Shown here one piece after another: positions 24,277 through 33,542 of a stretch of DNA of 64,000 nucleotides. Below the pieces are notes generated by a model, which was given only the letters and a program-made list of their open reading frames with translations, was not told the origin of the DNA and did no database searches. The stretch is from Enterocloster lavalensis (GTDB lineage: Bacteria; Bacillota; Clostridia; Lachnospirales; Lachnospiraceae). The position numbers and the translations under genes are program-made. The DNA lies in the NCBI RefSeq assembly GCF_902364025.1, contig NZ_CABJCG010000004.1, forward strand, positions 1-64,000, in the 5' to 3' direction. Within the stretch, counting starts at the first letter, position 1. Each line of letters starts with the position of its first letter.

Positions 24277-24837
24277 ATGGCTAAAAAGGGAGCTACCAAA
24301 GAGGCGCTTTTGACGGCCGCCATTGATTTGTTTCAGAAACATGGTTTTGAAAACATCACCATCGATGACATCTGTAAAGAAATTAATGTTACGAAAACGG
24401 CATTTTATTATTACTACAAATCAAAGGACGAATTGGTTCGCGATTATTTTTCCGCCGACAACATGCTGAGCAGTGATGAATTAGCCTCTATTCTGAGCGC
24501 GCATGACTATGCAAATCAGGTTCTGAGGATTATCGAAACGCGCATCCGCCATGTCACAAAGGCCGGTGTCGCTCTGACAAAAGAGTTGTACCGCATATAC
24601 CTGAATGACCAGGTTATCCCTGTGCTGCCGGAACAGGGCGGGCTGACGGATATCGTAATCAGCTTGATTGAACGGGCCCAGCAGGAAGGACAGATTAAGC
24701 GCACCGCCTCTCCCAAGATACTGGGCGACTCATTGTGTTGCTTATCCAATGGCATAATCCTCAAATGGATTATGACAGGCGGCGAATTCGATATTACCGA
24801 TGAGAACCGCTTGCTGTTCGAAGCGCTGTTTTTGTAG
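24277..24837 (+). CDS. TetR/AcrR-family transcriptional regulator
   Basis: 186 residues. The N-terminal TetR HTH spans about 8-54 (ATKEALLTAAIDLFQKHGFE, then ITIDDICKEINVTKTAFYYY). The C-terminal ligand-binding part is typical in size. Start: the ATG at 24277 sits 7 bp after GGAGG; an ATG one codon earlier is also usable. It is divergent from the NmrA gene with a perfect palindrome between, so autoregulation plus control of NmrA is likely. The inducer is unknown. Confidence 0.9.
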   Translation: MAKKGATKEALLTAAIDLFQKHGFENITIDDICKEINVTKTAFYYYYKSKDELVRDYFSADNMLSSDELASILSAHDYANQVLRIIETRIRHVTKAGVALTKELYRIYLNDQVIPVLPEQGGLTDIVISLIERAQQEGQIKRTASPKILGDSLCCLSNGIILKWIMTGGEFDITDENRLLFEALFL

Positions 24838-24893
24838 CATTAGAGCGTGTCGCAAACTTCTATTTTATCGCGCAGAAAAGGAGCTGCTGCTCC

Positions 24894-24915
24894 AGTAGAT
24901 AATGGATCTACTTTT
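24894..24915 (+). terminator. Weak terminator after the TetR gene
   Basis: AGTAGAT (24894-24900) pairs with ATCTACT (24906-24912) and is followed by TTT. A GGAGC/GCTCC stem lies just upstream (24880s). It may serve both convergent genes. Confidence 0.5.
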
Positions 24916-24934
24916 GCAGCACCCCCTACCATTT

Positions 24935-25333
24935 TTAATCCTCTACCTTATAGGAAAAGGGCAGCAGCTCCTCTGCCCTAATTTTCTTGTTCTCCCCATT
25001 TACGGACAGAATCACTTCACATTCCGGCATGTAATCGTGTAAGATCTGACGGCAGTTACCACACGGCGGTATCATTTCTTCTCCACGTTTCCCACGAACC
25101 GCGACGATCGTTTCAAAATCTCTTTCTCCATTTGTAATAGCGGTTCCGATTGCAACTTGTTCTGCACACGCCCCATGTAAAGAATAAACATTGACGCCAA
25201 TATAGATTTTTCCATTTTTACATCGAACGGCTGATCCTACGGTATGACAATAATTCAACTCATCATAATTTAACCGGATCGCTTTTTGTGCCTCGGCTAT
25301 TAGTTCATAATCTTTGCCTGTCAATTCACGCAT
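24935..25333 (-). CDS. Cytidine/blasticidin-S deaminase-like protein
   Basis: 132 residues of the cytidine deaminase superfamily. Zinc ligands are C56 with catalytic E58 (HGACAEQVAIG) and C91/C94 (PPCGNCRQIL). A first ligand of C in C-A-E and the PCGxCRQ block are shared by tetrameric CDAs and blasticidin-S deaminase. It would hydrolytically deaminate cytidine or a related nucleoside in the cytosol. It stands alone. Whether it acts on normal nucleosides or on an antibiotic cannot be told. Confidence 0.82.
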   Translation of the reverse strand: MRELTGKDYELIAEAQKAIRLNYDELNYCHTVGSAVRCKNGKIYIGVNVYSLHGACAEQVAIGTAITNGERDFETIVAVRGKRGEEMIPPCGNCRQILHDYMPECEVILSVNGENKKIRAEELLPFSYKVED

Positions 25334-25477
25334 TTTTGTGCTCCTTGAATTTTAATCCATATTTCCTTCCAGTTCCATCTTCCCGGCTTTCAGGCGGGTT
25401 ACAACCCTTGATTGGCTGGGGCGGTTTCGAATGATTCAATTCTATCAGAAACAAACTCCAATCGATCCTTTCCCCAA

Positions 25478-25753
25478 TCACAGACCATGTTCCAACGACG
25501 CTAAACTATCATAAATACTTGAAATATGATAGATCCCCTTCCATTTTCCCAGAACAGCCCAAACCAGTCCGTCACTCTCATCATCAGGGATTTCTGCAAT
25601 ATAGGCGCTGCCATACTGAAACACGCGCCGCGGATATTCATTTTCTGAAAAGTCTGTTTTTGACAGTTTTATCTTATCAAGAATATTGCAATTATGCTCT
25701 CTGATAAATTTCAGTTCTTCCTCTGAATAATTTACGTCTAATTTAAATACCAT
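25478..25753 (-). CDS. Small hypothetical protein
   Basis: 91 residues from the ATG at 25753, with GGAG 5 bp upstream; an earlier ATG adds 18 poorly supported codons that run into the AlkD-like gene. The sequence (MVFKLDVNYSEEELKFIREH, later RRVFQYGSAYIAEIPDDESD) shows no family I know. It follows the AlkD-like gene by 37 bp and may be co-transcribed. Confidence 0.55.
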   Translation of the reverse strand: MVFKLDVNYSEEELKFIREHNCNILDKIKLSKTDFSENEYPRRVFQYGSAYIAEIPDDESDGLVWAVLGKWKGIYHISSIYDSLASLEHGL

Positions 25754-25790
25754 GACTGCTCCTGTAGCCGGTTTTACCGCATATCCTGCT

Positions 25791-26519
25791 CTATTCAACC
25801 GCAACACAATCTCCCGCCCCCATTTGCGTTTTCGTCGAAATCAAACGAGTCCGGCCTTCAACTTTCACCAAATGTTCCAACTCTTTCATGGCATCTTTCG
25901 CAACCCAAATCTGTGCTTTATTTCCGCTGTGCAACATTTCATGGGCTGTTAAAAGGGCCTTTTCATTGGAGTCAAAATCTCTCTTTCCAATTTCTCTTAA
26001 CGCCCAGGACACGGCTTTTTTCACTTGATCCTGTTCAATATCTGAATCCCCCTTGATTTGTTCCAAATACCCGTCCAAAGTGTCGACGGAAAGCTTTTTG
26101 TTGTGAACAGCCGCTGTGGCGATGAGCGTGTAAGCCGCTCGTTTTTTGTAAGTATGGGCCGATTTGCTCCATTTATCGATAAAGTCCTCGTAGTCACTCA
26201 TTTTGGCGATCAGGTTTTTACACAGATGATCGCACAAATCCCATGAAACAACCTCATCCATGAGTGTTTCAATATCGGCGTGCGTGATGTGCTTCTTGTC
26301 AAACACAAGAACCGCCAGCAATTTTGCCTCATGATAACCCGTGTTCCACAATTCAAACGCCAGTTCATTGGACTTTCCGGCTTTTTTTGCAATCGCCCGC
26401 ACCTCGCCCGTTGACACGCCGATACAACACTCCTCCGGTATTCCCATTCTCACAACATTGGCTTTGTATTTTTCAGAAGCCCGCGACTGTAACTCCTCCA
26501 TAATTTCTTTACATTCCAT
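25791..26519 (-). CDS. AlkD-like DNA alkylation repair protein
   Basis: 242 residues of HEAT-like helical repeats of the AlkD/DUF1061 DNA-alkylation-repair family (GVSTGEVRAIAKKAGKSNEL near 32, then WDLCDHLCKNLIAKM near 92, AVSWALREIGKRD near 172). AlkD glycosylases remove bulky or 3-/7-methyl purines. The catalytic Asp/Trp pair cannot be assigned with certainty. Start: ATG at 26519 after GGAGGGG; an upstream extension of 80 codons overlaps the DUF554 gene and is rejected. It follows DUF554 by 26 bp. Confidence 0.8.
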   Translation of the reverse strand: MECKEIMEELQSRASEKYKANVVRMGIPEECCIGVSTGEVRAIAKKAGKSNELAFELWNTGYHEAKLLAVLVFDKKHITHADIETLMDEVVSWDLCDHLCKNLIAKMSDYEDFIDKWSKSAHTYKKRAAYTLIATAAVHNKKLSVDTLDGYLEQIKGDSDIEQDQVKKAVSWALREIGKRDFDSNEKALLTAHEMLHSGNKAQIWVAKDAMKELEHLVKVEGRTRLISTKTQMGAGDCVAVE

Positions 26520-26545
26520 AAATCCCCTCCAATTTTCAAATCTAC

Positions 26546-27244
26546 TCAGACCGGCAGCGTCAGCCACCACCGTGAGATAAAGAACACCAGCACCAGCGCC
26601 GGCACCATGTTGATCACGCGGAAATAGCGGATCTTGGCAATTTTCAAACCCACCGCCAGGGTGATGATTCCGCCCACCGCTTTGAAATCGCTGACCATCT
26701 GCTGGTTCAGCAGCGGCATGAGCAGGCTGCCCAGGAAAAACAGCAACGTGCCGATACACATCTGCGGCACAGCGATCACCCCCACCAGATAACCGCTGGT
26801 AGCGCCGAATATGATAGCGGTAAAGAAATCCATGATCGCCTTGGAAATCAGGATGGAGTGATCCCCGGACAGGCCGGAGTTCATGGCGCCGAACAGGCCC
26901 GTCCCGCTGAAGCAGAACAGGATGATCATACTGATAATGTTGTCCAGCTGTTCCTCGGACAGCGAGTCCCCGGGCAGCCTGGAAGCCAGGCGGGAGAGCC
27001 CGCGGCTCAGGCCGTGCTCGATATTAAAGCACTCCCCGATTAAAGTTCCCAGAATAATGGACATAACCACCGCCGACAGGGCCGAGAGCTGGATGATCAG
27101 GTAAATGCCCATGGTGATGGCGGAAAGCCCGAACACCCCGGTGAGAGCGTCGTTGATCCGCTGTGGGATGCGCCCGCCCACCAGAGCCCCCACGATGCCG
27201 CCCAGAAAAATGGCGGCGGTGTTGATAAGTACGCCGACTGGCAT
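26546..27244 (-). CDS. DUF554 family membrane protein
   Basis: 232 residues, seven or so hydrophobic segments. The start MPVGVLINTAAIFLGGIVGA with GTLIGECFNIE near 65 and the FSGTGLFGAMNSGLSGDHS block near 110 are diagnostic of DUF554 (YdfK/YqgA-like). It is an inner-membrane protein, likely a transporter of unknown substrate. The 26-bp gap to the AlkD-like gene suggests one transcript. Confidence 0.88.
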   Translation of the reverse strand: MPVGVLINTAAIFLGGIVGALVGGRIPQRINDALTGVFGLSAITMGIYLIIQLSALSAVVMSIILGTLIGECFNIEHGLSRGLSRLASRLPGDSLSEEQLDNIISMIILFCFSGTGLFGAMNSGLSGDHSILISKAIMDFFTAIIFGATSGYLVGVIAVPQMCIGTLLFFLGSLLMPLLNQQMVSDFKAVGGIITLAVGLKIAKIRYFRVINMVPALVLVFFISRWWLTLPV

Positions 27245-27360
27245 ATGATAACCTCCTTTGCCGGCTTTTCACCGGTATGTAAAATTTTCCCTGTTAAAAA
27301 GCTTAACATATGCGTTCCGAAAATGCAATGGGCTGCAAACTTCCCCCGCCGCCACTGCGC

Positions 27361-27412
27361 AAAAAAGCCGCCGGTCCACCGCATTTCACGGCAGCCCGAC
27401 GGCTTTTCCCTT
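27361..27412 (-). terminator. Terminator of galK
   Basis: On the minus strand GCCGTCGG (near 27395-27402) pairs with CCGGCGGC (27367-27374), followed by six Ts. On the plus strand TTTTCCCTTTTT follows, so it may work both ways. It fills most of the 241-bp gap between galK and the DUF554 gene, where no gene is seen. Confidence 0.7.
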
Positions 27413-27485
27413 TTTCCAATTTTCCTATCGGTCCGTTCCATCTAACCGTTTTGGGCCTCCGGGTTCTCCACCACCCGCAGCCTGC

Positions 27486-28778
27486 TTATATTAATTCACT
27501 CACACAGACCGCTCCGTAAGGCCGGATGCTCATCCGGTAGGCGCTGCCCTTACCCGTGGCCTTCTCGATACAGGAAATATACTCGTCCACCAGATCGTTT
27601 GGCAGCATGGCCATGATCACGCCCGCAAATCCGCCGCCGTGAACCCGGCAGGCGCCCCGCTGCTTTTCTGCGATAAACAGCTCAGTCAGAGCCAAAGCCA
27701 CCGTGATTCCCTGTTCCTGAAGGCTGGCGGTGGTGTAGCAGTTCTGCAGCCATTTCCAGGAAGAATTTCCGGAAGCGGTGATGTTGGTCAGGAAATCTCC
27801 AAACCGGTTCTCCTTTAACGCCGCCACCTCGGCCTCCACCCGTTTGTTCTCCTCAAAGAAATGCAGGGCCCGCAGCACGGAGCGGTCTCCGGCGAACTCC
27901 CGGATCTCGGCGATGTGTTCCAAAACCTCGGCCTCGCTGACCTGGGCCAGCACCTCTTTGCCGAAGAATTGCGCCACCTTCTTCATCTCGTTGGGAACGG
28001 AGGAGTAATCCGCGCTGAGATCCGCGTGGCCCTTGCCGGTCTGCACGATGATCAGACTGTGATTCTGGGATCCGAAGTCAAAGTCGATCTTCTCCACCAC
28101 CGGATCTGAAGGCTCCAGGAAATCGATGGTGATCAGGCCGCCCACCGCGCAGGCCATCTGGTCCAGCAGGCCGGAAGCCTTGGCCCAGTATTTGTTCTCC
28201 GCAAACTTTCCAATGTGAGCGTAGGCCACGGTGTCCATGCGGCCCTCGTTGAAAAAGGTATTCAAAATGGAGCAGAGAAGCATCTCAAAGGAAGCGGAGG
28301 AGCTGACGCCCGCGGCGCTGATCACATTGCTTGTGATATACGCGTTGAAGCCGCCCACCGTATAGCCGGACTCCTCAAATCCCTTTAACAGGCCCTTGAC
28401 CAGGTCCACGGTGCCCGCCAGCTTGGGGCTGGGCTCCAGCTGATTTAAGTCAATGGTAAAGTCCTGGTTGTAGGTCTCGCTGACGATGCGCACCTGGCTG
28501 GAGTTGTTCTTTGCAGCCACGCCCACACAATCCAGGTTGATGCTTCCGGCCAGAACCTTGCCGTGGTTGTGGTCCGTGTGGTTGCCGCTGATCTCCGTGC
28601 GCCCCGGCGAGGAGAAAAGCTTTACATCCTTGTACTCCCCGAAGGTTTTCTCAAATCCTGCCAGAAGTTCCTGATAGCGCTTCACCTGTTCCCCAACCGC
28701 TTCTTTTCCGTAAAGCGCCCCCAGCAGCTTACCGGCCGGTTCGCTCTCCATCAGACGGATCGTTTCCTTCACATTCAT
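27486..28778 (-). CDS. galK: Galactokinase
   Basis: 430 residues of the GHMP kinase family. The galactokinase signature GRTEISGNHTDHNHGKVL lies at about 59-76, the ATP-binding GVSSSASFEML near 150, and the C-terminal GHMP motif GGGFAGVIMAML near 385. It phosphorylates galactose to galactose 1-phosphate in the Leloir pathway, in the cytosol. No galT, galE or transporter lies beside it. It is somewhat longer than E. coli GalK (382), with an N-terminal extension seen in Clostridia. It is divergent from the radical SAM gene. Confidence is high for the family. Confidence 0.93.
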   Translation of the reverse strand: MNVKETIRLMESEPAGKLLGALYGKEAVGEQVKRYQELLAGFEKTFGEYKDVKLFSSPGRTEISGNHTDHNHGKVLAGSINLDCVGVAAKNNSSQVRIVSETYNQDFTIDLNQLEPSPKLAGTVDLVKGLLKGFEESGYTVGGFNAYITSNVISAAGVSSSASFEMLLCSILNTFFNEGRMDTVAYAHIGKFAENKYWAKASGLLDQMACAVGGLITIDFLEPSDPVVEKIDFDFGSQNHSLIIVQTGKGHADLSADYSSVPNEMKKVAQFFGKEVLAQVSEAEVLEHIAEIREFAGDRSVLRALHFFEENKRVEAEVAALKENRFGDFLTNITASGNSSWKWLQNCYTTASLQEQGITVALALTELFIAEKQRGACRVHGGGFAGVIMAMLPNDLVDEYISCIEKATGKGSAYRMSIRPYGAVCVSELI

Positions 28779-28984
28779 GACTTGCCTCTCCTTTTATGTA
28801 AAATTTTCGGGCAGGCTCCCTGTCCTCATTGTGACTATTTTAACACAGCCGCTTGCCGGGCTTCAATAGAATATTTTCTTAATATATAGCAAAATTTATC
28901 AGTCCGGATTTGCCTCCCTTTCATTTTCTGCTATAATCAAATTCAAGGCCCTGCCCCGCCGGGCCAAACTACAGGAGGTAAAAC

Positions 28985-30130
28985 ATGGACTGGAACCAAA
29001 AACCCTATCACTCCCTGGACTATGAGCTGAAACGCCGGTTCGGGCGCAAAATCTACAAGCTGTCCCTGGACGGAGGCATGACCTGCCCCAACCGAGACGG
29101 GACTCTGGGAAACCGGGGCTGTATCTTTTGCAGCAGCGGCGGTTCCGGGGATTTCGCCGCCAAAGCCTGCCCGGACGTGTGGGAGCAGATCGAGGCCGCC
29201 AAGGCCCGTGTGCGCCGGAAAATGCCCCCGGGAAGCAGCGGCGCAACGGCCGCCCCGGGAAGCAGCGGCGCAACGACCGCCCCGGGAAGCAACGGCGCAA
29301 CGACCGCCCCGGGAAGCAACGGCACAACGATCGCCCCGGGAAGCAGCGGCGCAACGACCGCCCCGGAAAGTCGCGGCAACGCAAGTACCGCCTCTGAATG
29401 TAACGCAAGCGCAAATACCTCCCCCGAAAGCCGCGCCACCACACCCCCCTCCTATATCGCCTACTTCCAGTCCTACACGAACACCTACGCCCCTCTCCCC
29501 CGGCTGCGCAGCCTCTTTGAGCGGGCCGTCTCCCACCCGGACGTCGCCCTGCTCTCCGTGGCCACCAGGCCGGACTGCCTCCCCGATGAGACCGTCTCCC
29601 TGCTGGCCGGTTTGAACCGCAGGAAGCCGGTGTGGGTGGAGCTGGGATTACAGACCGTACACGAGGACACAGCCCGGTTCATCCGGCGCGGGTACGGCTT
29701 TCCCGTGTTTGAGGATGCCTGCCGCCGCCTGAAGGCGGCCGGCATCACCGTGGTGGTCCACGTGATTCTCGGCCTGCCGGGCGAGGACCGGGAACGGATG
29801 CTTGAAACCATAACCCGCATGGCGGATTTCTCCCGGGCCGGGCTCATCGACGGCATCAAGCTGCAGCTTCTGCACGTGCTAAAAGGGACGGATCTGGCGG
29901 ATTATTACCAGAACCATCCCTTTCCCATCTTTTCCATGGAGGAATACATTGATTTTGTCATCGACTGCGCCGAGCTTCTGCCCCCGGAGCTGGTGATCCA
30001 CCGCCTCACCGGCGACGGCCCCAAGTCCCTGCTCGTCGCGCCCTCATGGAGCGGCAACAAACGGCTGGTGTTAAACACGCTGGCCAGGCGCTTTAAAGAG
30101 CGGAATACCTGGCAGGGGCGTCTCTCCTAG
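28985..30130 (+). CDS. TIGR01212-type radical SAM protein with a repeat insert
   Basis: 381 residues of the YhcC/TIGR01212 radical SAM family: cluster block MTCPNRDGTLGNRGCIFCSS near 37-56, AYFQSYTNTYAPL near 160, WVELGLQTVHEDTARFIRRG near 218, and a C-terminal HRLTGDGPK block. The usual length is about 310. The excess is a Pro/Gly/Ser/Ala/Thr-rich insert at about residues 80-155, encoded partly by five 27-bp tandem repeats, placed between the cluster loop and the AYFQSY strand. AGGAGG precedes the ATG. The function of this family is unproven; the bacterial members are linked to tRNA or metabolic methylthiolation-like chemistry only loosely. The 3' end overlaps the convergent deaminase gene by 4 bp. 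Confidence 0.87.
   Translation: MDWNQKPYHSLDYELKRRFGRKIYKLSLDGGMTCPNRDGTLGNRGCIFCSSGGSGDFAAKACPDVWEQIEAAKARVRRKMPPGSSGATAAPGSSGATTAPGSNGATTAPGSNGTTIAPGSSGATTAPESRGNASTASECNASANTSPESRATTPPSYIAYFQSYTNTYAPLPRLRSLFERAVSHPDVALLSVATRPDCLPDETVSLLAGLNRRKPVWVELGLQTVHEDTARFIRRGYGFPVFEDACRRLKAAGITVVVHVILGLPGEDRERMLETITRMADFSRAGLIDGIKLQLLHVLKGTDLADYYQNHPFPIFSMEEYIDFVIDCAELLPPELVIHRLTGDGPKSLLVAPSWSGNKRLVLNTLARRFKERNTWQGRLS
29226..29390 (+). repeat. 27-bp minisatellite inside the radical SAM gene
   Basis: Five tandem 27-bp units (29226-29252, 29253-29279, 29280-29306, 29307-29333, 29334-29360) and a diverged sixth. Each encodes nine residues of the type PGSSGATTA. Unit length is a multiple of three, so copy number changes keep the frame. 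Units differ at one to four positions. Confidence 0.92.
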
Positions 30131-31521
30131 TTCGCCGTCCAATACTCTTTAAACTGCCCCCGAAGCACCCTGGTGCAGGCGGCCTCGCCCTCCCGGGCCA
30201 GCCGCTCCTCATCCACGCCGGTCAGGCGGCCGTCCGCGAACACCACCCTGCCGTTTACCATCGTCAAATCCACCGGGCCCGTTACGCCGCCCCGGGCCAG
30301 CAGGTTAGCGGGATCGTGAACCGCCCCGGCAAGCTCCAGCTTCTCAGTGCCGACCATAAACAGATCCGCTCCCTTTCCAGGTTCCAGAGAGCCCAGATCC
30401 GTGCGTCCAAGGGTCTTTGCCCCGTTCACTGTGGCGATTTTCAACAGATCGTAGGAGGACAGGCTTCCGCCTCTCGCCTTGCTGTGGAAGGCCTGCATGA
30501 GATAGGCCATGCGCAGGGAATCCAAAAGGTTGGAGCTGTCGTTGGTGGCGGAGCCGTCGCAGCCCAGGCTGATCAGCATGCCCTCCCGCTGCATGGCCCT
30601 CATGTCCAGAATGGGGAATCCGCCCAGAACCGCCGGCGCCGGGCAGTGGGAGACGCCGGTCCCCGTGCTTCCCATCACCTTGTACTCCTCCGGCTGCAGC
30701 TCCCAGCCGTGGGCGATCCAGACGTCCGGTCCCACAAACCCGATCTCCCGGCACCAGTCCAGGGTGCGCTTGCCGTAGCGCTCCACCATGATCTCATTTT
30801 CTCCCTCGCCCAGATGGGTGTGTAAATACACGCCCTTGTCCCGGGCCAGCTTCACGGATTCCACAAAGGTCTCCTTGTAGCTGTTCATGGGCTGGCAGGG
30901 CGCGATCACCACCTGACGCATGGAGAACGGAGCGGGATCGTGGTACGCCTCAATGATGCGCTCACAGTCCTTTAAAAACTCGTCCGTAGTCTCCAGCATC
31001 TCTTCGGGTATGGTGCTCCCCAGCTCCCTCGGCAGAGTGTTGGTGCCTCTGCCCATGTGATAGCGTATGCCCAGCTGCTCCGCCGCCTCAAACTGCCGGT
31101 CCGCCGGAGTCTTGCCGGTGGACCGGGTGTAACAGTATTGATGGTCAAATGCGCAGGTACAGCCGTGTTTCAGCAGGTCCGCCATGGCGGTCAGGGAGCT
31201 GTAGTAGATCACATCCCCGTCGATCCGGGCAAAAATCGGGTAAATCTTGTCCAGCCACTCCGGCACCGACATGTTGGGATAATCGATGGTCATCATGTTG
31301 CGCACAAAGGTCTGGAAAAAGTGATGATGGGTGTTCACCAGCCCGGGATAGACGAATTTTCCGGTCCCGTCGATCACATGGGCCCCCTGCTCCGGCAGCC
31401 CGCGGCCGATCTTCTCGATTCTTGGGCCGTCGATCAGCAGATCCGCCCCGTAAAACACCTGGTCCAACTCATCGCAGGTCACAATGGCCCGCGCGTTCTT
31501 GATCAATATTTTCTCTGACAT
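30127..31521 (-). CDS. Amidohydrolase, 8-oxoguanine deaminase/AtzB-like
   Basis: 464 residues of the COG0402 amidohydrolase group. Metal ligands: HHHFFQT near 65 (HxH), HTHLGEG near 236 and the Asp in GCDGSATNDSSN near 321. The spacing and the FDHQYCYT block resemble 8-oxoguanine deaminases and AtzB-type enzymes, which deaminate or dechlorinate purine- and triazine-like rings. It is the 3'-most gene of a nucleoside/purine uptake set, 39 bp after the last permease, so a purine base or an oxidised purine is the likely substrate. Cytosolic. The exact base is inference. Confidence 0.83.
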   Translation of the reverse strand: MSEKILIKNARAIVTCDELDQVFYGADLLIDGPRIEKIGRGLPEQGAHVIDGTGKFVYPGLVNTHHHFFQTFVRNMMTIDYPNMSVPEWLDKIYPIFARIDGDVIYYSSLTAMADLLKHGCTCAFDHQYCYTRSTGKTPADRQFEAAEQLGIRYHMGRGTNTLPRELGSTIPEEMLETTDEFLKDCERIIEAYHDPAPFSMRQVVIAPCQPMNSYKETFVESVKLARDKGVYLHTHLGEGENEIMVERYGKRTLDWCREIGFVGPDVWIAHGWELQPEEYKVMGSTGTGVSHCPAPAVLGGFPILDMRAMQREGMLISLGCDGSATNDSSNLLDSLRMAYLMQAFHSKARGGSLSSYDLLKIATVNGAKTLGRTDLGSLEPGKGADLFMVGTEKLELAGAVHDPANLLARGGVTGPVDLTMVNGRVVFADGRLTGVDEERLAREGEAACTRVLRGQFKEYWTAN

Positions 31522-31560
31522 AAACTTCTCCTCCTCGATTCACCGCTAAACTTTGGACAA

Positions 31561-32502
31561 CTACCTGGAACCCCGGATATAGGGTACCGCCAGGCTCTCC
31601 GGCTCGCTGCGCTTTCCGATGGAGCCCAGCAGGGCCAGTAAGGTAATCATGTAGGGCAGCATGGCCAGCGCCTGGTTGGGGATGGCGATCCCCAGGGCCT
31701 GAAGCCGGATCTGGAGCGCGCTCGCCCCGCCGAAGAGCAGCGCCGCTCCGAACATGCCAAGCGGCGTGTACCGGCCCAGAATCACCGCCGCCAGGGCGAT
31801 ATAACCCCGCCCGGAGATCATATTTTCCGTAAATTTTCCAAGCTGGACCAGCACCAGGCTGGCTCCGCCGATGCCTCCCAGGACGCCGTTCACCGCGATG
31901 GCGGCCCACTGGTAACGGTAAACGGGAATCCCCGCCGCATCCGCCGCCCTCGGGTGTTCCCCCACCGCCGTAAACGCCAGGCCCGCGGAGGTCTTTTTGT
32001 AAAATACCACCGTCAGCGCGATCAGCCCGTAGGCGGCGTAGGTCAGGATATCCTGGTTGAAAAAAGCGTTTCCGATCAGCGGAATGGAGCCGAGGACCGG
32101 AATTTTAAAGGTCCCAAAGGTTCCGATCTGCTGATAGGCCTGGCCCGTGCTCATCAGCTTATAGAGAAAGCTGGTGAGGCCCAGCATGAACATGTTGAGG
32201 GCGATTCCGCTGACGGACTGATTCTGCTTCAGATGAATGCAGAGAAATCCATGGATCGCGCTGACTAAAAGTCCCCCCGCCATGCCCGCCAGCAGGCCCG
32301 GCAAAAGCCCGCCTCCGTAGTACGCCCCGGCAAAGGAGAAAAACGCGCCTCCCAGCATCACACCCTCCAGCCCGATGTTCAAAATTCCCGCGCGCTCCAA
32401 AAACACTTCGCCAAGCCCTGCGTAGATCAGAGGGGCGGCCATGCGCACGGCGGCCGTGAGAAAGGCCGTTAGAAAACTCATTGTCAAAATCTGTTCCAGC
32501 AT
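31561..32502 (-). CDS. Nucleoside ABC transporter permease (YufQ/NupQ type)
   Basis: 313 residues with about eight membrane segments. GLGEVFLERAGILNIGLEGVM is split here as GLGEVFLERAGILNIGLEG and VM; this and VGEHPRAADAAGIPVYRYQW near 178 are the diagnostic blocks of the branched-chain/BMP-type nucleoside permease. With the next gene it forms the heterodimeric channel for the BMP lipoprotein. It starts 15 bp after the second permease gene. Confidence 0.9.
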   Translation of the reverse strand: MLEQILTMSFLTAFLTAAVRMAAPLIYAGLGEVFLERAGILNIGLEGVMLGGAFFSFAGAYYGGGLLPGLLAGMAGGLLVSAIHGFLCIHLKQNQSVSGIALNMFMLGLTSFLYKLMSTGQAYQQIGTFGTFKIPVLGSIPLIGNAFFNQDILTYAAYGLIALTVVFYKKTSAGLAFTAVGEHPRAADAAGIPVYRYQWAAIAVNGVLGGIGGASLVLVQLGKFTENMISGRGYIALAAVILGRYTPLGMFGAALLFGGASALQIRLQALGIAIPNQALAMLPYMITLLALLGSIGKRSEPESLAVPYIRGSR

Positions 32503-32516
32503 TATGCCCGCCTCCT

Positions 32517-33542
32517 TTACGCCTTCGCCGTCTTTTTGTACAGTGCGTTAAACATGGATTTCCCCAGAATCAGCAGCACGACCAGGCCGGTCAGGATGTT
32601 GACGATGGCCGATGGAATGCCCAACTGGCGCTGCATGGAATTGGCGCCGATCTGCATGGCCGCAAACCCCACCGCCGCAACCAGCACGCCCGCCGGATGG
32701 TTGGATGCCATAAGGGCCACCAGCACCGCCGTGTAGCCGCAGTCGGAGGAGATGCCCTCCAGCAGCTTCTTCTGCACGCCCAGCACTTCGATCACCCCGG
32801 CCAGTCCGGCCAGCCCGCCGCTCAAAAACGCTGAGAAAACGATATTCTTCATCACTGAAATTCCATTGCATTTGGCCGCCCTTCGGTTAAAGCCCACCAC
32901 CTTAAGCTCATACCCGAAGGTGGTCTTTTCCAGCAGAAACCACACCGCAAGCACCGCCGCCAGCGCGATGAAGATTCCAGCGTTCAGGCGGGTGGGCGGC
33001 ATCAGCAGCTTAAAGGCCGCGCCTGCCTCGATCCTGGCGGACTGGGGAACGCTGCCGGCCGGGTCCATCAGAAAGGTGCGCACCGCCAGCCCGGTAAAAT
33101 TCAGCGCGATATAGTTGAGCATGATGGTGACAATGATCTCGGAAATTCCGAATCTGGCCTTCATCACAGCCGCCACCAGCGCCCAAAGCCCACCGGCCGC
33201 AAAGCCCAAAAGCAGGGCAAGAACCATCCGTGCCGGGCCTGGGACCTGTGGAAAGCTGAGGGCGATCCAGGCGGCCGTCACGGCCCCCATGTAAAACTGC
33301 CCTTCCGCCCCGATATTAAAAAATCCCGTCTTAAAAGCCACCGCACAGCCCAACCCCGTCAGGATCAGGGGCGCAGCCTTGATAAAGATTTCGCAGAAAC
33401 CGCTTAGATTTCCAAATATTCCCTGAAAAAACATCTGATAAGCCGCAGCCGGGCTTACGCCGCACACCAGCATAAGGCCGGTACAGGCGGCCACCGCGAT
33501 CAACGCGGTCATAAAAACCGTGGTCAGCTGTTGTTTTCGCAT
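32517..33542 (-). CDS. Nucleoside ABC transporter permease (YufP/NupP type)
   Basis: 341 residues, multi-pass, with AFKTGFFNIGAEGQFYMGA near 68 and VGFNRRAAKCNGISVMKN near 218, typical of the larger nucleoside permease. Its start lies inside the 3' end of the ATPase gene (19-bp overlap), so the two are translationally coupled. Inner membrane. Confidence 0.9.
   Translation of the reverse strand: MRKQQLTTVFMTALIAVAACTGLMLVCGVSPAAAYQMFFQGIFGNLSGFCEIFIKAAPLILTGLGCAVAFKTGFFNIGAEGQFYMGAVTAAWIALSFPQVPGPARMVLALLLGFAAGGLWALVAAVMKARFGISEIIVTIMLNYIALNFTGLAVRTFLMDPAGSVPQSARIEAGAAFKLLMPPTRLNAGIFIALAAVLAVWFLLEKTTFGYELKVVGFNRRAAKCNGISVMKNIVFSAFLSGGLAGLAGVIEVLGVQKKLLEGISSDCGYTAVLVALMASNHPAGVLVAAVGFAAMQIGANSMQRQLGIPSAIVNILTGLVVLLILGKSMFNALYKKTAKA

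Noticed and set aside
25791..26759. 322-residue reading of the AlkD-like gene
   Set aside because: The first 80 codons overlap the DUF554 gene in another frame and lack family similarity; the ATG at 26519 has a good ribosome site.
28899..29536. Long antisense ORFs rich in Arg/Cys/Gly opposite the radical SAM gene
   Set aside because: They are reverse readings of the 27-bp repeats in GC-rich DNA; the plus-strand gene has clear radical SAM motifs.
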